A stretch of DNA of 64,000 bases from Phallusia mammillata (Eukaryota; Chordata; Ascidiacea; Phlebobranchia; Ascidiidae): contig QLIY01000480.1 of assembly GCA_003260075.1 (NCBI GenBank), positions 57,968-121,967 on the forward strand. The letters run 5' to 3'. The notes under the pieces were generated by a model, which saw only the letters and a list, made by a program, of their open reading frames with translations, made no database searches and was not told the DNA's origin. This document shows positions 10,499 through 25,400 of the stretch, in pieces (position 1 is the first letter of the stretch; each line of letters begins with the position of its first letter). The position numbers were made by a program, and so were the translations under genes.

Positions 10499-13400
10499 TT
10501 ATTTAGTTGCATCCGGGGGAGGCAACTCTCGTGTACTGCTGATATGAGCTTCCAACCATTGAATTCTTGATGTAAGACTTGTGATCTAAAATTTTAAACA
10601 AGTTTAATTGATTGATGCCTAAAAGCATATTATTTTAACCCGGACATTGTACTTAAGCTTGCAGTTGTCGCAGAACAAGTCTACAAGTGGTACTAAGTTA
10701 TAGTTTGTTCTGTAAAATCTTTTGCGGATGTTTTAACTTCGTAAAAGACAAAACTTTAAAATTAAATATGTTTCTTTACCATAATGATTGATTTTGGGTT
10801 TGTCTATACCAGCTGTTCCCATCCTTTCTGGTGGCGTGACCCCTTGATTACATTTGCTAAGTTGCGGTGACCACAAGGATAAAATTGGTAGGCTAAATAG
10901 GCTATTAAAAAATTTTTCGACAATAAAGTGGGCCTTGAGTTTATTTTATTGGGCCTAGTTGTCCATGGCTTAAAACCAGTTGGGAACAACTGCCTAAAGC
11001 GACCTCAGGCAAATTCTCAGGCGCCCCCAGTTGAGGTTGCGACCCACAGGTTGGGAATCGCTGGTCAGTTTGAAGTGTCTTAATCCTGACTTGTGTTTTA
11101 AAAGTAACTTTGAATTTTTTTTTAGTTACACTCGCCTAAAGTTCAATGTCTTGGTTTGAACAAAAAAAGGACAAACAAGATTAAATTACCTGTGCACTAA
11201 GAGCCTGATTTCTATCTCGCAACTGCCGAGCAATTTCCGCGAGACGATTGTTCTCGGTTACATCCACTGTGATTTGTCGATAATCATCACAAGTTGGACA
11301 AACTGAAATGTAATTTTGTTTGTTTTATTGTGTACTGTAGTTTATCGCATAATATTCCATTGGGTGTCATACTCATAGAAACTCAATAGGTAATCAAAAC
11401 AGGTCTTACTATTTGGTCATCATTTTTTGTCCTAACATGAAAACCAAATAATTCATTCGTTATCGAGAAATGTTTTAATTGCCTTGTGACATGCTTGCGT
11501 TTTTGTTATCCTGGATTGCACTACGCGCATTCAGTGTTATTTATCCTGATGAAAGCGACCTGTGTCGGACGTCGAAACGTCGAAATAAAAATACAATTGC
11601 CACAAGAGCTCCATAAACTTGATATTATGCCTGGCAGCAATAGCTTATTTTCAGTTAAATGTGTTAATCACTAAGCTTAATAAACTACAAACACATTTAT
11701 TTCACATATTTCTTGCATATACTTCTACCTAGCTGCTATAAAAATTCAGGTATGGTTTGATTGAGAAGAAATCCGCGCCATTTGGTGCCCTAATTTCTAC
11801 CTCTCTAATATATACATATATTTTTGAACCTAACCAACTATTAAAAAAAGTATGATATTAAACAAATGTTACGTGTGCAAGTTTCGTTGTCAGCAAGCAG
11901 TTTATAGGTAGGAAGGCAACCGCAATCGTAAGAGCCATCAAAATTGATACAAGTCTGATTACAACCCCCGTTGTTATTTGCACACTCATTGATGTCGGTG
12001 CAGTTGTGGCGTCCATCAAACACAAAGCCAGTGTCGCAGCCACAGCTGTGAAAATAACCACAATTAAGTTGGGAAAGTCATACTTGAAAATACCAGTGCA
12101 CAGTTTAAAATACCAGTCCATGGTTTAAAATGCCGGTTCATGGTTTAAACTACAAATCCACCATTTAAAATACCAGTTAATGGTTTAAAACACAAGTACT
12201 TGGTTTAAAATACCAGTCTATGGTTCAAAATACCAGTGCATGGTTTAAAATATCAATACATGGTTTAAAATACCAGATAATGGTTTAAGGTACCAGTGCA
12301 TGGTTTAAAATACGAGTCCGTGGCTTTCAATACCAGTCATGGTTTAACTACAAATCCATTACTTAAACTACCAGTTAATGGTTTAAAACACCAGTTTATG
12401 GTTTTAAATACCAGTACATGGTTTCAAATACCAGTTAATGGTTCAAAAAACGGTTAAAAACACCAGTCCATTGTTTAAAATACCAATTAATGGTTTAAAA
12501 AGAAACTTAATGGTTTAAGGTACCAACCTAGGGTTTAAAATACCAGTCCATGGAATAAAATACTAGTAAATAGTTTTAACTGCCACTCCATTCTTTAACA
12601 CCCTATTCCATTTTCCACGCCGTATTAACATTTTACTACTTTCATTATCTAAACAACTTAATAATGGGCGTAACTAAACATTATTTACGAATAAGAGTTT
12701 ACAAAATTAAATTACTTCAGATTTAGATGTTTATTTTAGCAAATATAATTCTAAACGTAATTAACTAATTATCTTGTGCAAATTAAACAACTTAGGATTC
12801 GAATCTTAGCGTTTCAAACCAAACATATTCCAAGTTAAACTAAACATACAAAATGTCACTTATACCTGTAAGATCCATTAGAATTAGTGCAGATGTGTTG
12901 ACATCCACCGTTATTCATCGAGCATTCGTTGAAATCTGCAAATCAACTGGTTAAGCTACTTTGAAAAAAGTGCCAAAAGTATAGAATATAAGTCATTTAC
13001 CTTCACACGTTCTGTTATCATCACCAAGTAGGAAACCACCATCACAAAAGCATTCAAAAGATCCAATTGTATTCCTGCAACCATCAGAACAACCAGACGA
13101 ACCAGCAACACACTCTTCAATGTCTGAAAAGGTATCAAGTAATATTGGTGAACCAAATAACCACCACCAGCTAGGTCAGTGGTTCTCACCTAGTGGTTCA
13201 TGAAGATAGCTTCATATTACACATTAAAAGATAGTCAAAGTGTTAGCTGTCAATAGTTTATTTCACGTCTGAAAACTATGTTTTGAAGAAACATATATAT
13301 GGGGTTAAAATGCCTGTTGTGTATGCCTTTTTCTTTACTCAAAACTCGAAAATGAAATGGGTTACGTCATTATTTTTATTACGCTTGTCGTCCATTGCAT

Positions 13401-16400
13401 AAAACGAGCTGTAAACTCTTGAAATAGGGCGATAAATAACAAACCCAGGAAGGCCTGAAGTTGTTAGTTCGAGAGGTGTTTTCGAACTTTTGCCTTGTTT
13501 TCGTAAAGGCACAATTGGTAAAAGAGAGCCGAACGCGCGGCAGCTACATCGTCATTACAATGCGTTATGTGACTTGGGCTCATAGGAAGTGAGGTTGGCG
13601 CATTGTAGCTAAACACGACTGAGGGTGGGACGTTGGTAGAACAAGTCAAGGGTAGGCTAAAAACTTACCATTCGTGTTGGGAAAAGAGGATGGGGTACGA
13701 CAGGAAAATAATGTTAACCTTCTCAACTTTTGTGCTTTTTAACTTACAGTAGTGATGTTTCTAAAGCTGAATTCAATAAAACATTGCACCAGAGTTGTAA
13801 ACGGGCCCGATATTGGAGTTTGAACCCGGTCCGAACCCGAATCGTTTTTGAGAAGCCCGTTTAGGCCCGAAAGTTTGATTGGCAGGCCTATACATTTAAG
13901 TCTCAGGAAAGACCAAGACAACAATCACAAATACAATAATAGACATTTGGTTTTGAACAAGGCGTTTTATGGCTGTTTAACATTAAGTCAGGTCCTGCAA
14001 GTGGCTACTAAGCTAGTTAAATTTATCAAACAAACTGACACAGAGTGTAAAGTCACGCCCGAATCAGGCCCTTTTTTAAGAAACCTAAGCCCGAACCCGG
14101 TCCGAAAAGCCCTGCCAGACTTACAGCTCTGCATTGCACTATACCTGAACAAGTTGCGTTGTCCGCATTGAGTATGTAGCCTGGGAAGCAATGGCAAGTG
14201 TGAAATCCAATCTCGTTAAAACAAACCTGTTCACAGTGATGATCAGATGTTGCACACTCGTCTATATCTGTACAATATTAAATATAAATGGTGTTAATCA
14301 GTGGTGGAATTAAGTTTTTTGTCAGCCAGTTCTACCACAAAAGTCACATTTTTCAGTCGGTTTTGTTACAAAAAGTCAATTGACAGTAACCAGTAATGCT
14401 AACCGGTTCGCTGATCTCATAAAATTGTCAATTGACAGTAACCAGTAATGCTAACTGGTTCGCTGATCTCATAAAATTTCGAGTGGACGGTTCTATAGAA
14501 CCGGTACGAACCGGCTGAATCCCAACAGTGTTTGTATTTAGTAATTATTATCACGGACGGTTCTATAAAACCGGTGCGAACTGGCTGAATCCCACCACTG
14601 GTGTCAGTAAAGAGTTAAACCAACCAAAAATGTTATAAATACAGGGATAAATAAACGGGTCTGTATAGCTGGAAAATGTTGCATTGCATTCAGTTGTTCA
14701 ATTTATTTCAAAATTTAAGTCAACATTAAACAGCTTTAAACAAAGAAAATAGTCGTACGCACATAGTCAACATGGATAAGCATACGGATAAGTAGGCCTA
14801 CAGTTGAAGTAGGTTTCAACCTAGGTATCCTATAACGCCAACGTTTTAACAAATCTTTTTTTGGCCTTTTATACTGCTACTATAGCATTTTACTATAGCA
14901 GTACCGTGAAAAATTTCTATTCTACTATAGCAGTACCGTGAAAAAGATACTTGTAAAGTATCCGTGTTAAGAAAGTCACAAATATGGGGGGGGGGTAACG
15001 TTTTAACAAATCTTTTTTGGCCTTTTATACTGCTACTATAGCATTTTTGTACTGTGAAAAAGATACTTGTAAAGTATCCGTGTTAAGAAAGTCACAAATA
15101 TATGATACCTGAGCAATTGTGACCGTCTCCAAGTAGGTAAAATCCATCATTACATTCGCAGTGAAATCTGCCTTCAGTGTTAACACAAGTTTGGTTGCAA
15201 AGGGTTGGAGATAACATGCACTCGTCGATGTCTAAAATAGAAAAAATTCAAAGAAAAACTAGAATGGTACAAGAATATAACAACCGATCATGTCAATAAA
15301 CAAAGTCCCGCAGCAAAACATTAAAGGAAATAGAAAGGACAACTACATCTAAATTGAAGTCACCAACTCTGTAAGACGAAACAATAAAATAAAATATGAA
15401 CTTGCAATAAAAAACAGGCATCTTAAAATCGGATTATTGTGAGCATTACGTATTCATACGTCGCTGCCCCAAAAGTAAAATGAAACAGACATACAATTCA
15501 TAATACGCCAGGCCCATTGAAGTCGTTCTACCGAATCAAGTCGGTCTCCCAAACATTCCCATGTGGCGAGGCACAGACTAGAAAAATCCATCTAGCGGCT
15601 GGGTTCAAACCCAGGACAGGAGTGTTTCCTGGACTCAGTGATGCTTCAGGGCTGATCCCAACAACAGCTGTTGTCATCATCAGTGCAGGTTTACACAAGC
15701 TTATTGGCAGTTAGGTTTTGATTACACTACTTTTCAAGTCATGGTGTTCCACAAAGTAAAATGTCTCACGACTCATGAAAACGTTTAATGGGGTTCTTAA
15801 TTCCGCTAACTCGGGATAAAAAAACAAGAGATTGTAATACAAAATCAAAAGCAGAAAAAGTCATTTGAACGTGCAACGTTTAAAAAGACATTATCCAGAC
15901 AGTTGATTGTTAGCATATGATACTTACCGACACAATGCGTTTGACCAGAAGGAGCATAATAGCCAACATGGCAGAGACATTGGTAAGAGCCAGGGAGGTT
16001 GTGACACAACTGGGAACAGCCGTGATTATCAAACGCACATTCGTCGACATCTTGACAGGTGGTGACGTTTTCGACCGTGTAACCCGGAGGACATTCGCAT
16101 AAAAAGCTTCCTGCCGTGTTAGTGCAACTGGCTTTCTGTGAAATATTGAAACGTTTTTACCAACTAAGGTATTATATTGTTAACTGTAACAAAAATTTCT
16201 ACTACGCTGTCCTTGAGTTACTTTGAAGTTCATTTTTGGCCCTTAAAGGTGTTTTAGGGGGGGGGGGCTGTAACACAAATTTCTACTACGCGGTCCTTGA
16301 GTTACTTTGAAGTTCATTTTTGGCCCTTAAAGGTGTTTTAGTTTAAAAAGTTTGAAGTGAGATGAACATAAAGTAATAACCTATGGCATCAGCCCCAAAG

Positions 16401-19400
16401 CGTTCATGCAGACCAGCGATCACGGCATACTGATATATAAATCATATAGTACGCCGCTTTGTACCAACAAAATGTATTGCTTTATATATTCTGATTTTAA
16501 TCCTATCCCTTATCAGGGCAAATGCCACAAGCTACAAAAATGACGGAAGTTTCTTGAAAATACTTTAAATGCCGCTTAGTAACTACTAAAGTACGAATGT
16601 TGTACTTACTTAAATACCTGTAGTGTTTTAGTCAAGATTATTGTAGTTTTGTTTAACTTACCACACTTTGGTCGCACGGGTGTAATTGACATTCGTCTAT
16701 GTCGGTACAAGTGCCGTTGACGAGCCCGTATCCAACAAAGCATCTGAATATTTTGCAGAAGAACATTTACTGGTGTTTGTATTTTAGCACTAGTATATAA
16801 GACGACAGAAAAATATTTTGACAAGATAGATTTAAAGACCCATTTTCAAATGCCTCATGTATTTTTGGAACACTACATACGGATCTGTTCATACGTATGA
16901 TGGTGAAAATAACGACCCAAATAGACTTAAAAAGCGACATGCTTTTTTGTTCAAACGTTTCGGCAAATGCTCATGCCATCATCAGTGATATGAAGGCCAC
17001 ATCAGTTACACCCGTTTATATACACTTTAGTCGCAAAAAGGAATGATAAAAAGGTGCGCAGAAGCAAGGTGTAAGCCACCTGCGAGTGTGCGTCTGACGA
17101 AACAGGTGCAGAGCAACTACGACATACAATATATTTACAAGCAAAGAATCAATAGTAGGACAGCACGTCACATCAAAAATACGCAATAAGTTAATTAGGT
17201 ATTAAACAAATACAGAGGAACCGACATAGAATCAACGTTTAATTCCGGTTTATGGCGTTGAATGGAAATTGATTCCAGTAACATTAGTCGATAGCGGTCC
17301 CTTGCTGTTCCAAGCACTTCCGGGTTTTTAAAGTCCACTACCAGGCGAAACCGTGGAACGCGAGTTTATGAACATCAACGAAGTGGAACGTCCGAGGTGC
17401 GTCAACACCTTCAGGCCAACAAAGACCATGCAGTGGACTTTAAAAACCGGGGGGGGGGAACAGCCAGGGACCGCTATCGACTAATGTTACTGGAATCAAT
17501 TTCCATTCAACGCCATAAACCGAAATTAAACGTTGATTCTAAGTCGGTTCCTCTGTATATCTAAGTCGGTTCCTCTGTTTAATACCTAATTAACTTATTG
17601 CGTATTTTTGATGTGACGTGCTGTCCTACTATTGTTTCTTTGTTTGTAAATATATTGTATGTCGTAGTTGCTCTGCACCTGTTTGGTCAGACGCACACTC
17701 GCAGGTGGCTTACACCTCGCTTCTGCGCACCTTTTCATCACCTTTATCCGACTAAAGTGTGTATAAACGGTTGTAACTGATGTGGCCTTCATATCACTGA
17801 TGATGGCATGAGCATTTGCACCGTTATTTTCACCATTAAACTCATGTATTTTTGTTTTTAAATGCCATAAATAAGTCCATGTTTTTTTAAATAAGTCCAA
17901 GTATTTTCCAAACGCATTTCAATTTTGCTTACTTGCAGTGAAAGGATCCGTCTGTATTCACGCACTGCTGTTGGCAACCGGCGTTTTTATTCTCGCATTC
18001 GTTAATATCCTGAAAAATAAATAACAACCATGGAAGTAAAACACAGATGATTGTGGTTATAAGCTACTCTAATAAGCCAAGCTTTTTCTAATGATTAGTC
18101 GTAATATTCATTAAACAAGTTTTTTCTTCGCAAGTAATATTGGGGCAGACCAGGTTCTGCGAGCTAATTTACCTGTCCCGTCAAAATAGTAATGTTAAAA
18201 TAAAGTCTAATTCGTCATGTTTTTGACTTGAATTTTTGAAATTCGTTTGAATAAATGTCAATACTGATATTTGTTTAACCAGAACTTCCAGTGATTCGAA
18301 TCTGTAAAATGAAATCAAATTCAATATGCATTTAAGCGGAACTTACAATGATTCGATGAAGTAAAAAAACTTTAATACTAATGTAACACATGTGCGATAA
18401 TGAACTTGCCTCACACTGCAAACCATCGTGAGACAAGGTGAATCCCCCTACGCATGCGCATTCAAAAGATCCTGGAGAGTTTTCGCAATAATGATCACAA
18501 GGTCCGCGTCCGTCGCTCGGTGCACATTCGTCTAAAAAGATGGTTGTTATCCAAACAGGGATCTGAGTTACTTAAGGCAAGTCTATGGCACTGGTGTCCA
18601 ACCGGGGGCTGCGACTTATACCTAATAGATTGTATGTTTTAGAAATCACTTTGGAAATGTTTATTTGTTAAAAAACATATTCAAAATTTTAGGAATTAAT
18701 AAGGCCAAGATCCGGATTAACCGATGTCGATCAGTTAAAGCCTTACTATATTACAAATCATTTGTACCTCAAGTTTTGTCCGAATTAGGCGAAGATCCGA
18801 ATTAACCTAATCTGGTTTAACCCAGGTTTACCGTATTTTATTAAAATCTGAACACACCATTAGCTGGAAATGTTTGTAAATTAGCCACAGACGTGCCGTA
18901 AATTTTTGATCGTGTCTGCGTTTAAAAAGCCAAAAAAGGTTTAAAAACACTATTCTATTGCCTATTGCTATACTCGCTGAATATAAAATAAAAGGCTTGA
19001 GCGAGAAACAAATAACAGCTGAACAAACAGGCTACTGCTATCAATGGTAAAGGAAAGTGTCATAACAATGTCACACAAAAAATGAAAAGTAAGTCATAGC
19101 AATGTTTGTTTCAACCATGCGCTAATTAATATTTTCTGTTTTTTTTTTTTTTTGAAAAGAAAATATGCTCGAGGTGTTTGTATTTTAGCACTAGTATATA
19201 AGACGACAGAAAAATATTTTGACAAGATAGATTTAAAGACCCATTTTCAAATGCCTCATGTATTTTTGGAACACTACATACGGANCGTTTTGGGAAAAAA
19301 AAACTATAACTGTACTATAACTGGAATACACTTTGTGCATGCAATAAGAACGAGACTTACTTATGTCGCTGCAAAAGTTCGATCCTGGGCTTCTAGGAGC

Positions 19401-22400
19401 ATAACCAGCTTGACAATCGCATCTGTAACTTCCAGGTGTGTTAAAGCAAACCTAGATATAACATACTAATAACATAACATCTATGAACATATAGGGTACT
19501 ATTAAGGTTCACCTGTGAAGTATTATATACAACTAAAAAACTTTTTATGTAGAACTATGTAAACTTTGTAAACAGTAAAATTATAAACATGGGACTCCGT
19601 AGCTTGAGATACGTTATAACGAACTTGTTAGGTGTAAACATTTTGGACAAGACAACGAGTCGCATTGATACAATTCAAGTTTTTTCTACTAGTGTCAAAG
19701 TTAGATTGGAAAATTAAATTACAGGTATTACACATACGGATAGATCCATTGACTTAATTAGAGTGCACGCTGTTTCCAGCTATAAAGCCTCATGCAAACT
19801 TTTCATATAATGGCTCCATACTTTTCATATTAATTGACTTATATTTATTTGAAAGAAAACCTGATGGCAGTCTCCGTTGTTATCCAGACACTCATCGATG
19901 TCAGTGCAGTTGGTTTCTTGGTCGTTGGAAAGAAACCCTTGGTTACAAACACAAGTGTAGGTACCAACGGTGTCGATGCATTCATGACAATTCTCTGGAG
20001 CCAAACCTAAAAAAATCCGTATTAAGTGGTTCTAGCCGCATTGTAAGGTTGCAGAAAAATAGCACCGGGGCATTAATCTTCCTAAAAACTAAACAAATGA
20101 TTGCTAGTAGGGATGTGCCAAAACTGCAAATGTTCTGTTCGTTCGAGCACCGAGCATCTCACTTTAACGCTCGGTGCTCGGCCGAACACGCTCGGTGCAT
20201 TATGACGGCATAAAAAAACTTTCTACGTTTTAGCTCTACAAGGCCTCTTACGTCACCGGCGGTGTTTTTTTTAGCTGTACATACCCGTTTTTTCACCATC
20301 TAGTGCATTTAAAAATTCATTCGTTTTTGTTCATAGACACCCTTTAGAACACTAGTTTCGTATGTTAGCAGGGCATGAATATGCAAATTTAAACGCTCGG
20401 GACAGTTTGTGCAACTGCTCGGCCGAGTACCGAGCATTAAAAACATCGATGCTCGGTACCGAGTACTCGGGTTCTGGCTCGGCTCGGCCCATGGGGGGGG
20501 GGCTTGCTAGCACTGTGCTAAAATGGTTCAGTGGGTCGCCCTTCATTTAAAATTCAAGTTTCTTCGCCAGCTGCACAACCTTTATTCAACTTGCAGGGGC
20601 AGATTGCACACCCATCGTTTGTACATTATGCCATAACGCCCATTACGTGACGTCGCTATGTTTTTAATTAACTTGCACAATGTATGTTAACTTTAGATCA
20701 TGTATTTTATCATGTACAGGAAACAAGCATCTCACGTCACTGTGACGTCATAACATGACAAAAACAACAAATTTAGAAGTATCTCACATAAGAACTCAAA
20801 GTAGCCAAATTCCTGCAAATTGCTGACTCAGCAATTATTGTCAAACGCCTATGCTCTGTTGCGTCACCTATCGGAAATTCCAAAACCTGGCTACAGTGAG
20901 TTCTTACGTTAGTAGCTCTACCACAAATTTGAGCTTCTACGCCAGAGCAGCAATTAAGGTCTTGGATTGGTTATAAGCCTGCCGAAAGGACAATGTAGTT
21001 TTTTGGGGTCAGTGAATCGAATGTTGTACCTCTGTCGCATTCGTCAATGTTTACACATGCTCGATCTTTGAGTGGGTCAACTTCCCATCCTTCATAACAC
21101 GAGCATTCCCATCCACCTGGGACGTTTCTACAATCCTGGTCGCAGTCATCCCAATGAGAAGGACATTCATCAACATCTGCCAAGACCAAATAAATTTTGT
21201 ACATACAATAGGGCGAAAAAAAAATTTTTTTTTGGCTGGTGGTGTATTGCTTGTCTGTTAGCTAAAATATTTTGGCTGAATCAGCATTTTTTTACAAAGT
21301 TTTGGTTTGGGTTTGAAAGCTGTTATTGATTTGGGAGATGTCTTTATCGTTCACAGTGTACAACTTAAAATAACACAGTTGCTGACTGTGTATTGTTTAA
21401 AAACTGAAGAAAATGTTAAAAACAACGTGCAAATTCACTAGCTTTGGAACACTATACACGGATCTGAAACGGTCCACCAAATTTCTCCAGCGGTTTCCCA
21501 AAATTTGGAAATGGCTATTTTTTGGTATTTAAATGAAACACTTGCGGTCTCTTAAAACTATTTAAAATGACCCAAACTAAACCTTAAAAAAACTGGGTAT
21601 AACGCCTTTAATAGGCTGGGCGCATTATGATTGCAGCAGTGGGTGTAACTGATGTGGCCTTCATATCAGTGATGATGATATGAGCATTTACAGAAACGTT
21701 TGATTAATAAAGCATGTCCAAGTTTATTTGGGCCGATACAGAAATGGCTTGTAACTCACCACTGCAAGTTCGTCCGTTGTCGTCAAGCTTGTAGCCTTTT
21801 CTACAGTCACAGAAGTATGAGCCTGCTTCATTTAAACAAGTTTGTTCGCAACGATGTCTTAACTTCAAATCGTCAGTTGTGCATTCGTTCACATCTAACA
21901 TTCACAAGAAATAGGGTTATTAGGGTTTTAAAGATTTTATACATTGTAACGCGAATTATCTTTAAAGTTATGTTAAGACAATTTTTACCAGTGCTTTTAT
22001 GGCACTTCTTCAAAACAAACATACTTTTGTATTGACATTTTCTTTTAATAATGAGACTCAAAACTACAATAGTAGTAAATATTAGTATTACTATAAACAC
22101 AATAGTAATGCATGTTAAACTACAAACCTAAATAACGAAACCTAAAATAACTCCAGTTTTAACGCTATCTTCACAAAAGCTATAATCAATTCTTTGTAGT
22201 GATGTATGTTTTCCTGAGTAGGTAAGTTAATCTTAAAAAATGGTTTTACCTTTGCATGTCCTTAAATCGTCGGCAAGCACAAAGCCTTGATGGCAGGCGC
22301 AGGTAAATTGACCATTTCCTGATGACTGACACAATTGTTCACATCCCCCGTTCTTGTCTCTACATGTCATGTCTGCAAGAACAAGCACGTTTTTGTGCAG

Positions 22401-25400
22401 TCGAATAATTGTTGGTGAAACGTTGTTTTAACTCAGTTTCCTTTTTTTGTCAATTATTATTTTAAAAACATTTTCATTGCTTCATGATTTAACAAAAAGT
22501 CGTAAGGCGGCTTGAACAAACGTTACTTAAAATAGTAGGTTTCAAGTGCACTTTAAGGGCCCTGCTTCCAAATCTGAAGCCGTTTTTTTGTAAACCACAA
22601 ACAAACAAGAAATTTATTTTATTTAACTGTTCAGTTTTTGTACATATGCATGAATACACACAGTTAATCGCATAACTGACTTTCCAAGCTTTTTAAGCAA
22701 TTACTCAAAAGATGCGATCGATTTTCTTTTGTCTAAGGTTTAGATTTACTATTTCTATGCAACTAAAAAGAATATGCAAATAACCGGATTCGTCTACATT
22801 ACCTGAGCAAGTTCTTCCATCAGGTGAGAGATCATATCCAGGTTGAGAGCAGCTACAAACGAATGAACCCAGAGTGTTCGAGCATTGATCGGTGCACAGT
22901 GACAACTTACACTCGTCAATGTCTAAAAACACAAAACAAGTGTAAACAAAATACACAGCAAGTAGTATAAGGATTATTGGACATGACATTGAAATTGTGA
23001 ACCACCAATTTGTGTGTTTAATTTTAAACTGAAATTTTTCAGCGAAATAGGCCAGAAATATAATAAACGTATGTGTGTTATGGGGGGGGGGTACAGCTAC
23101 AAACGAATGAACCCGGAGTGTTCGAGCATTGATCGGTGCACAGTGATAACTTACACTCGTCAATGTCTAAAAACGCAAAACAAGTGTAAACAAAATACAC
23201 AGCAAGTAGTGTAAGGATTATTGGACATGACATTTGAAATTTTGAACCACCAATTTGTGTGTTTAACTTTAAACTAAAACTTTGATTTTTCAGCGAAATA
23301 GGCCAGAAATATAATAAACGTATGTGTGTTATTGCCCTTTGTGGGTTGAACTAAATTAAAGTCACATTGCAACCCTCAAGTCAAAAAAGCGCTGCTCGCC
23401 CACCAAGGTGAAATAAGGCAAACAATTGGCATTACTATAGTTTCTAGTTACTTACCAACACACTGGACACCGTTTTTATCCACGTCATATCCTTGGTCAC
23501 AGTAACAGCGAACTTGGCCAGGAACAATAACTTGACAGTGATGACTGCAACCACCGTTGTTGACTGTACAGTCGGCTGGTGTAGAAACACGCTATGGGTT
23601 AATTTTATGCGAATATTTTTGAGGAAAGTTGAGTTTTTTCTTGGTTAATACATAATACACTGAGCAATCACCAAGCCGGAAATAGCTGCGCAACGTTGAA
23701 ACGTAATGGAGCGCAAAATAGTGGAGGGCGCAATTGGTGGATTATGATAGAGTGCTCCGCAGTTATGCAGTTTTATAAAGCTTTATGTGGCGGATTTAAA
23801 TAAATGCGATTGTACAAAGAAATACAGTTGATTGCTGGCGTTTCGAAAGTCGATGTATCATCAGTTTAATTAACTAAAATTCTTTTTTTGCCATTTACCA
23901 AAAACAAGCATGAACGTTTGAGTTTGAACGTCGTCCCATTACACTAATCTTATAGTTCAAAGCAATTCGATTTACCCAGCTAAAATTGCTGTACAAAAAT
24001 TGGCCTCTAGTGTTACTTTAGGCCATAATCAAGGCTGTTTTATTTAAATTCAAGCCTGAACCCGACTAGAAAAGCCCGGCCCAACCTACAACTCCTTGCT
24101 AAAATTCAATGCTCATTGCTTCAGCTTTTATTGTTATTACACCAGGAATACACAACTTACTGCTAGTGCTGTACTGAATGTGAAAACCGGATCTGGACAC
24201 TGAGCGATCAGAAGCAAACTTTAAAGTAAGTTTTGATGAGTTGATGAGCTTCTTGAAGGGCTGTAGGTCACCGCAGTATTTAGCGATAAGCGCTGCGTCT
24301 TCTTGGACGGAGAGTTCCAAACGGTCAAATTTGCAATCAGCTGAGTCTTCCAACCTATAAGTAAATGATTTTTTAAACGTTTTAGACTGGTTTGTCTTGT
24401 GATGTGAGATTTTGGATTTGGTGTACCGACTACGATAGATTTAAACTAGTGATGCACCAAATGTTCTGCCATTTTTTTGGTTTTGATAAAATTTTTGGTA
24501 AATTTTTACAACCTTCCAATAAAAGATAATAAATTAACAAAGCCATTCAAATTTGTGGTTTTGCAGCTTATATATACTTCATACATATTGCTATGGGGTT
24601 TACTAACTAATTAACAATATACGATTCAGTTTTAAACATCAAATAGTTCGGTTGTGCAGTAAGCGTTCAAATTCTAGTCAAGAATCTGAAAGAAAAAGCT
24701 CGCATTTGCCAAATGTTGCACACACTATTTGAATGACGATGTATTAGCTGATTTCGTTTTTGAACGAAGATCAATAATTAGGTGTTGAATAAAAAAAACT
24801 CATGCACATACGAAAAGTCCAGGAATGAAAGTAGTAGTTGGGTTCCACTTCTTGGAATAATGTTGTATCGACAATCGCTTGAGTCAGGATAATTTTCAGG
24901 GTAACTCGGTGATCGAATGTCACCACTTGTGTCTTGCAGATGATAAGAACAACCTACAAGTAAATACGTGAAAGTGAACCAGAACAATAGTAGTATTGTT
25001 AGGCGAATCGACGCCTCACAGTATAGGACAGTGGTTCTCAACTAGGGCCCATGGCCCGCCAGGGGGGCCACAGGTGTAGATTCACCAGAAACACCCAATA
25101 AAAGTCACTTTCTTTTTCAATGCGCATAATTAAATGTGTGTTGCAAATAACTTTATGCCCTAATTTAATCGACTTTTTTACATACTATTTGTCTATATTG
25201 AGGTTTTTCACGATTACTGATCCTTGTTTACTCTATACTGATCCTTGTTTACTCGACCTGTTTAAAGTCAAAATTAGTATCAAATTTCAACATGAGTTTG
25301 TCATTGCTATTTTTAGGGGGCCACAGGTCTTACAGGGTTACTTTTAGGGGGCCACAGTCCACGAAAGGTTGAGAACCACTGGTATAGGAAATATCCAACA

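Noticed and set aside
11486-11674. 62-codon plus-strand frame in the CUB-EGF intron
   Set aside because: It covers a repeat-like tail and has no similarity or splice support.
17595-17900. 101-codon minus frame and mirrored frames in the palindrome
   Set aside because: They follow the inverted arms of a repeat element and have no similarity I recognise.
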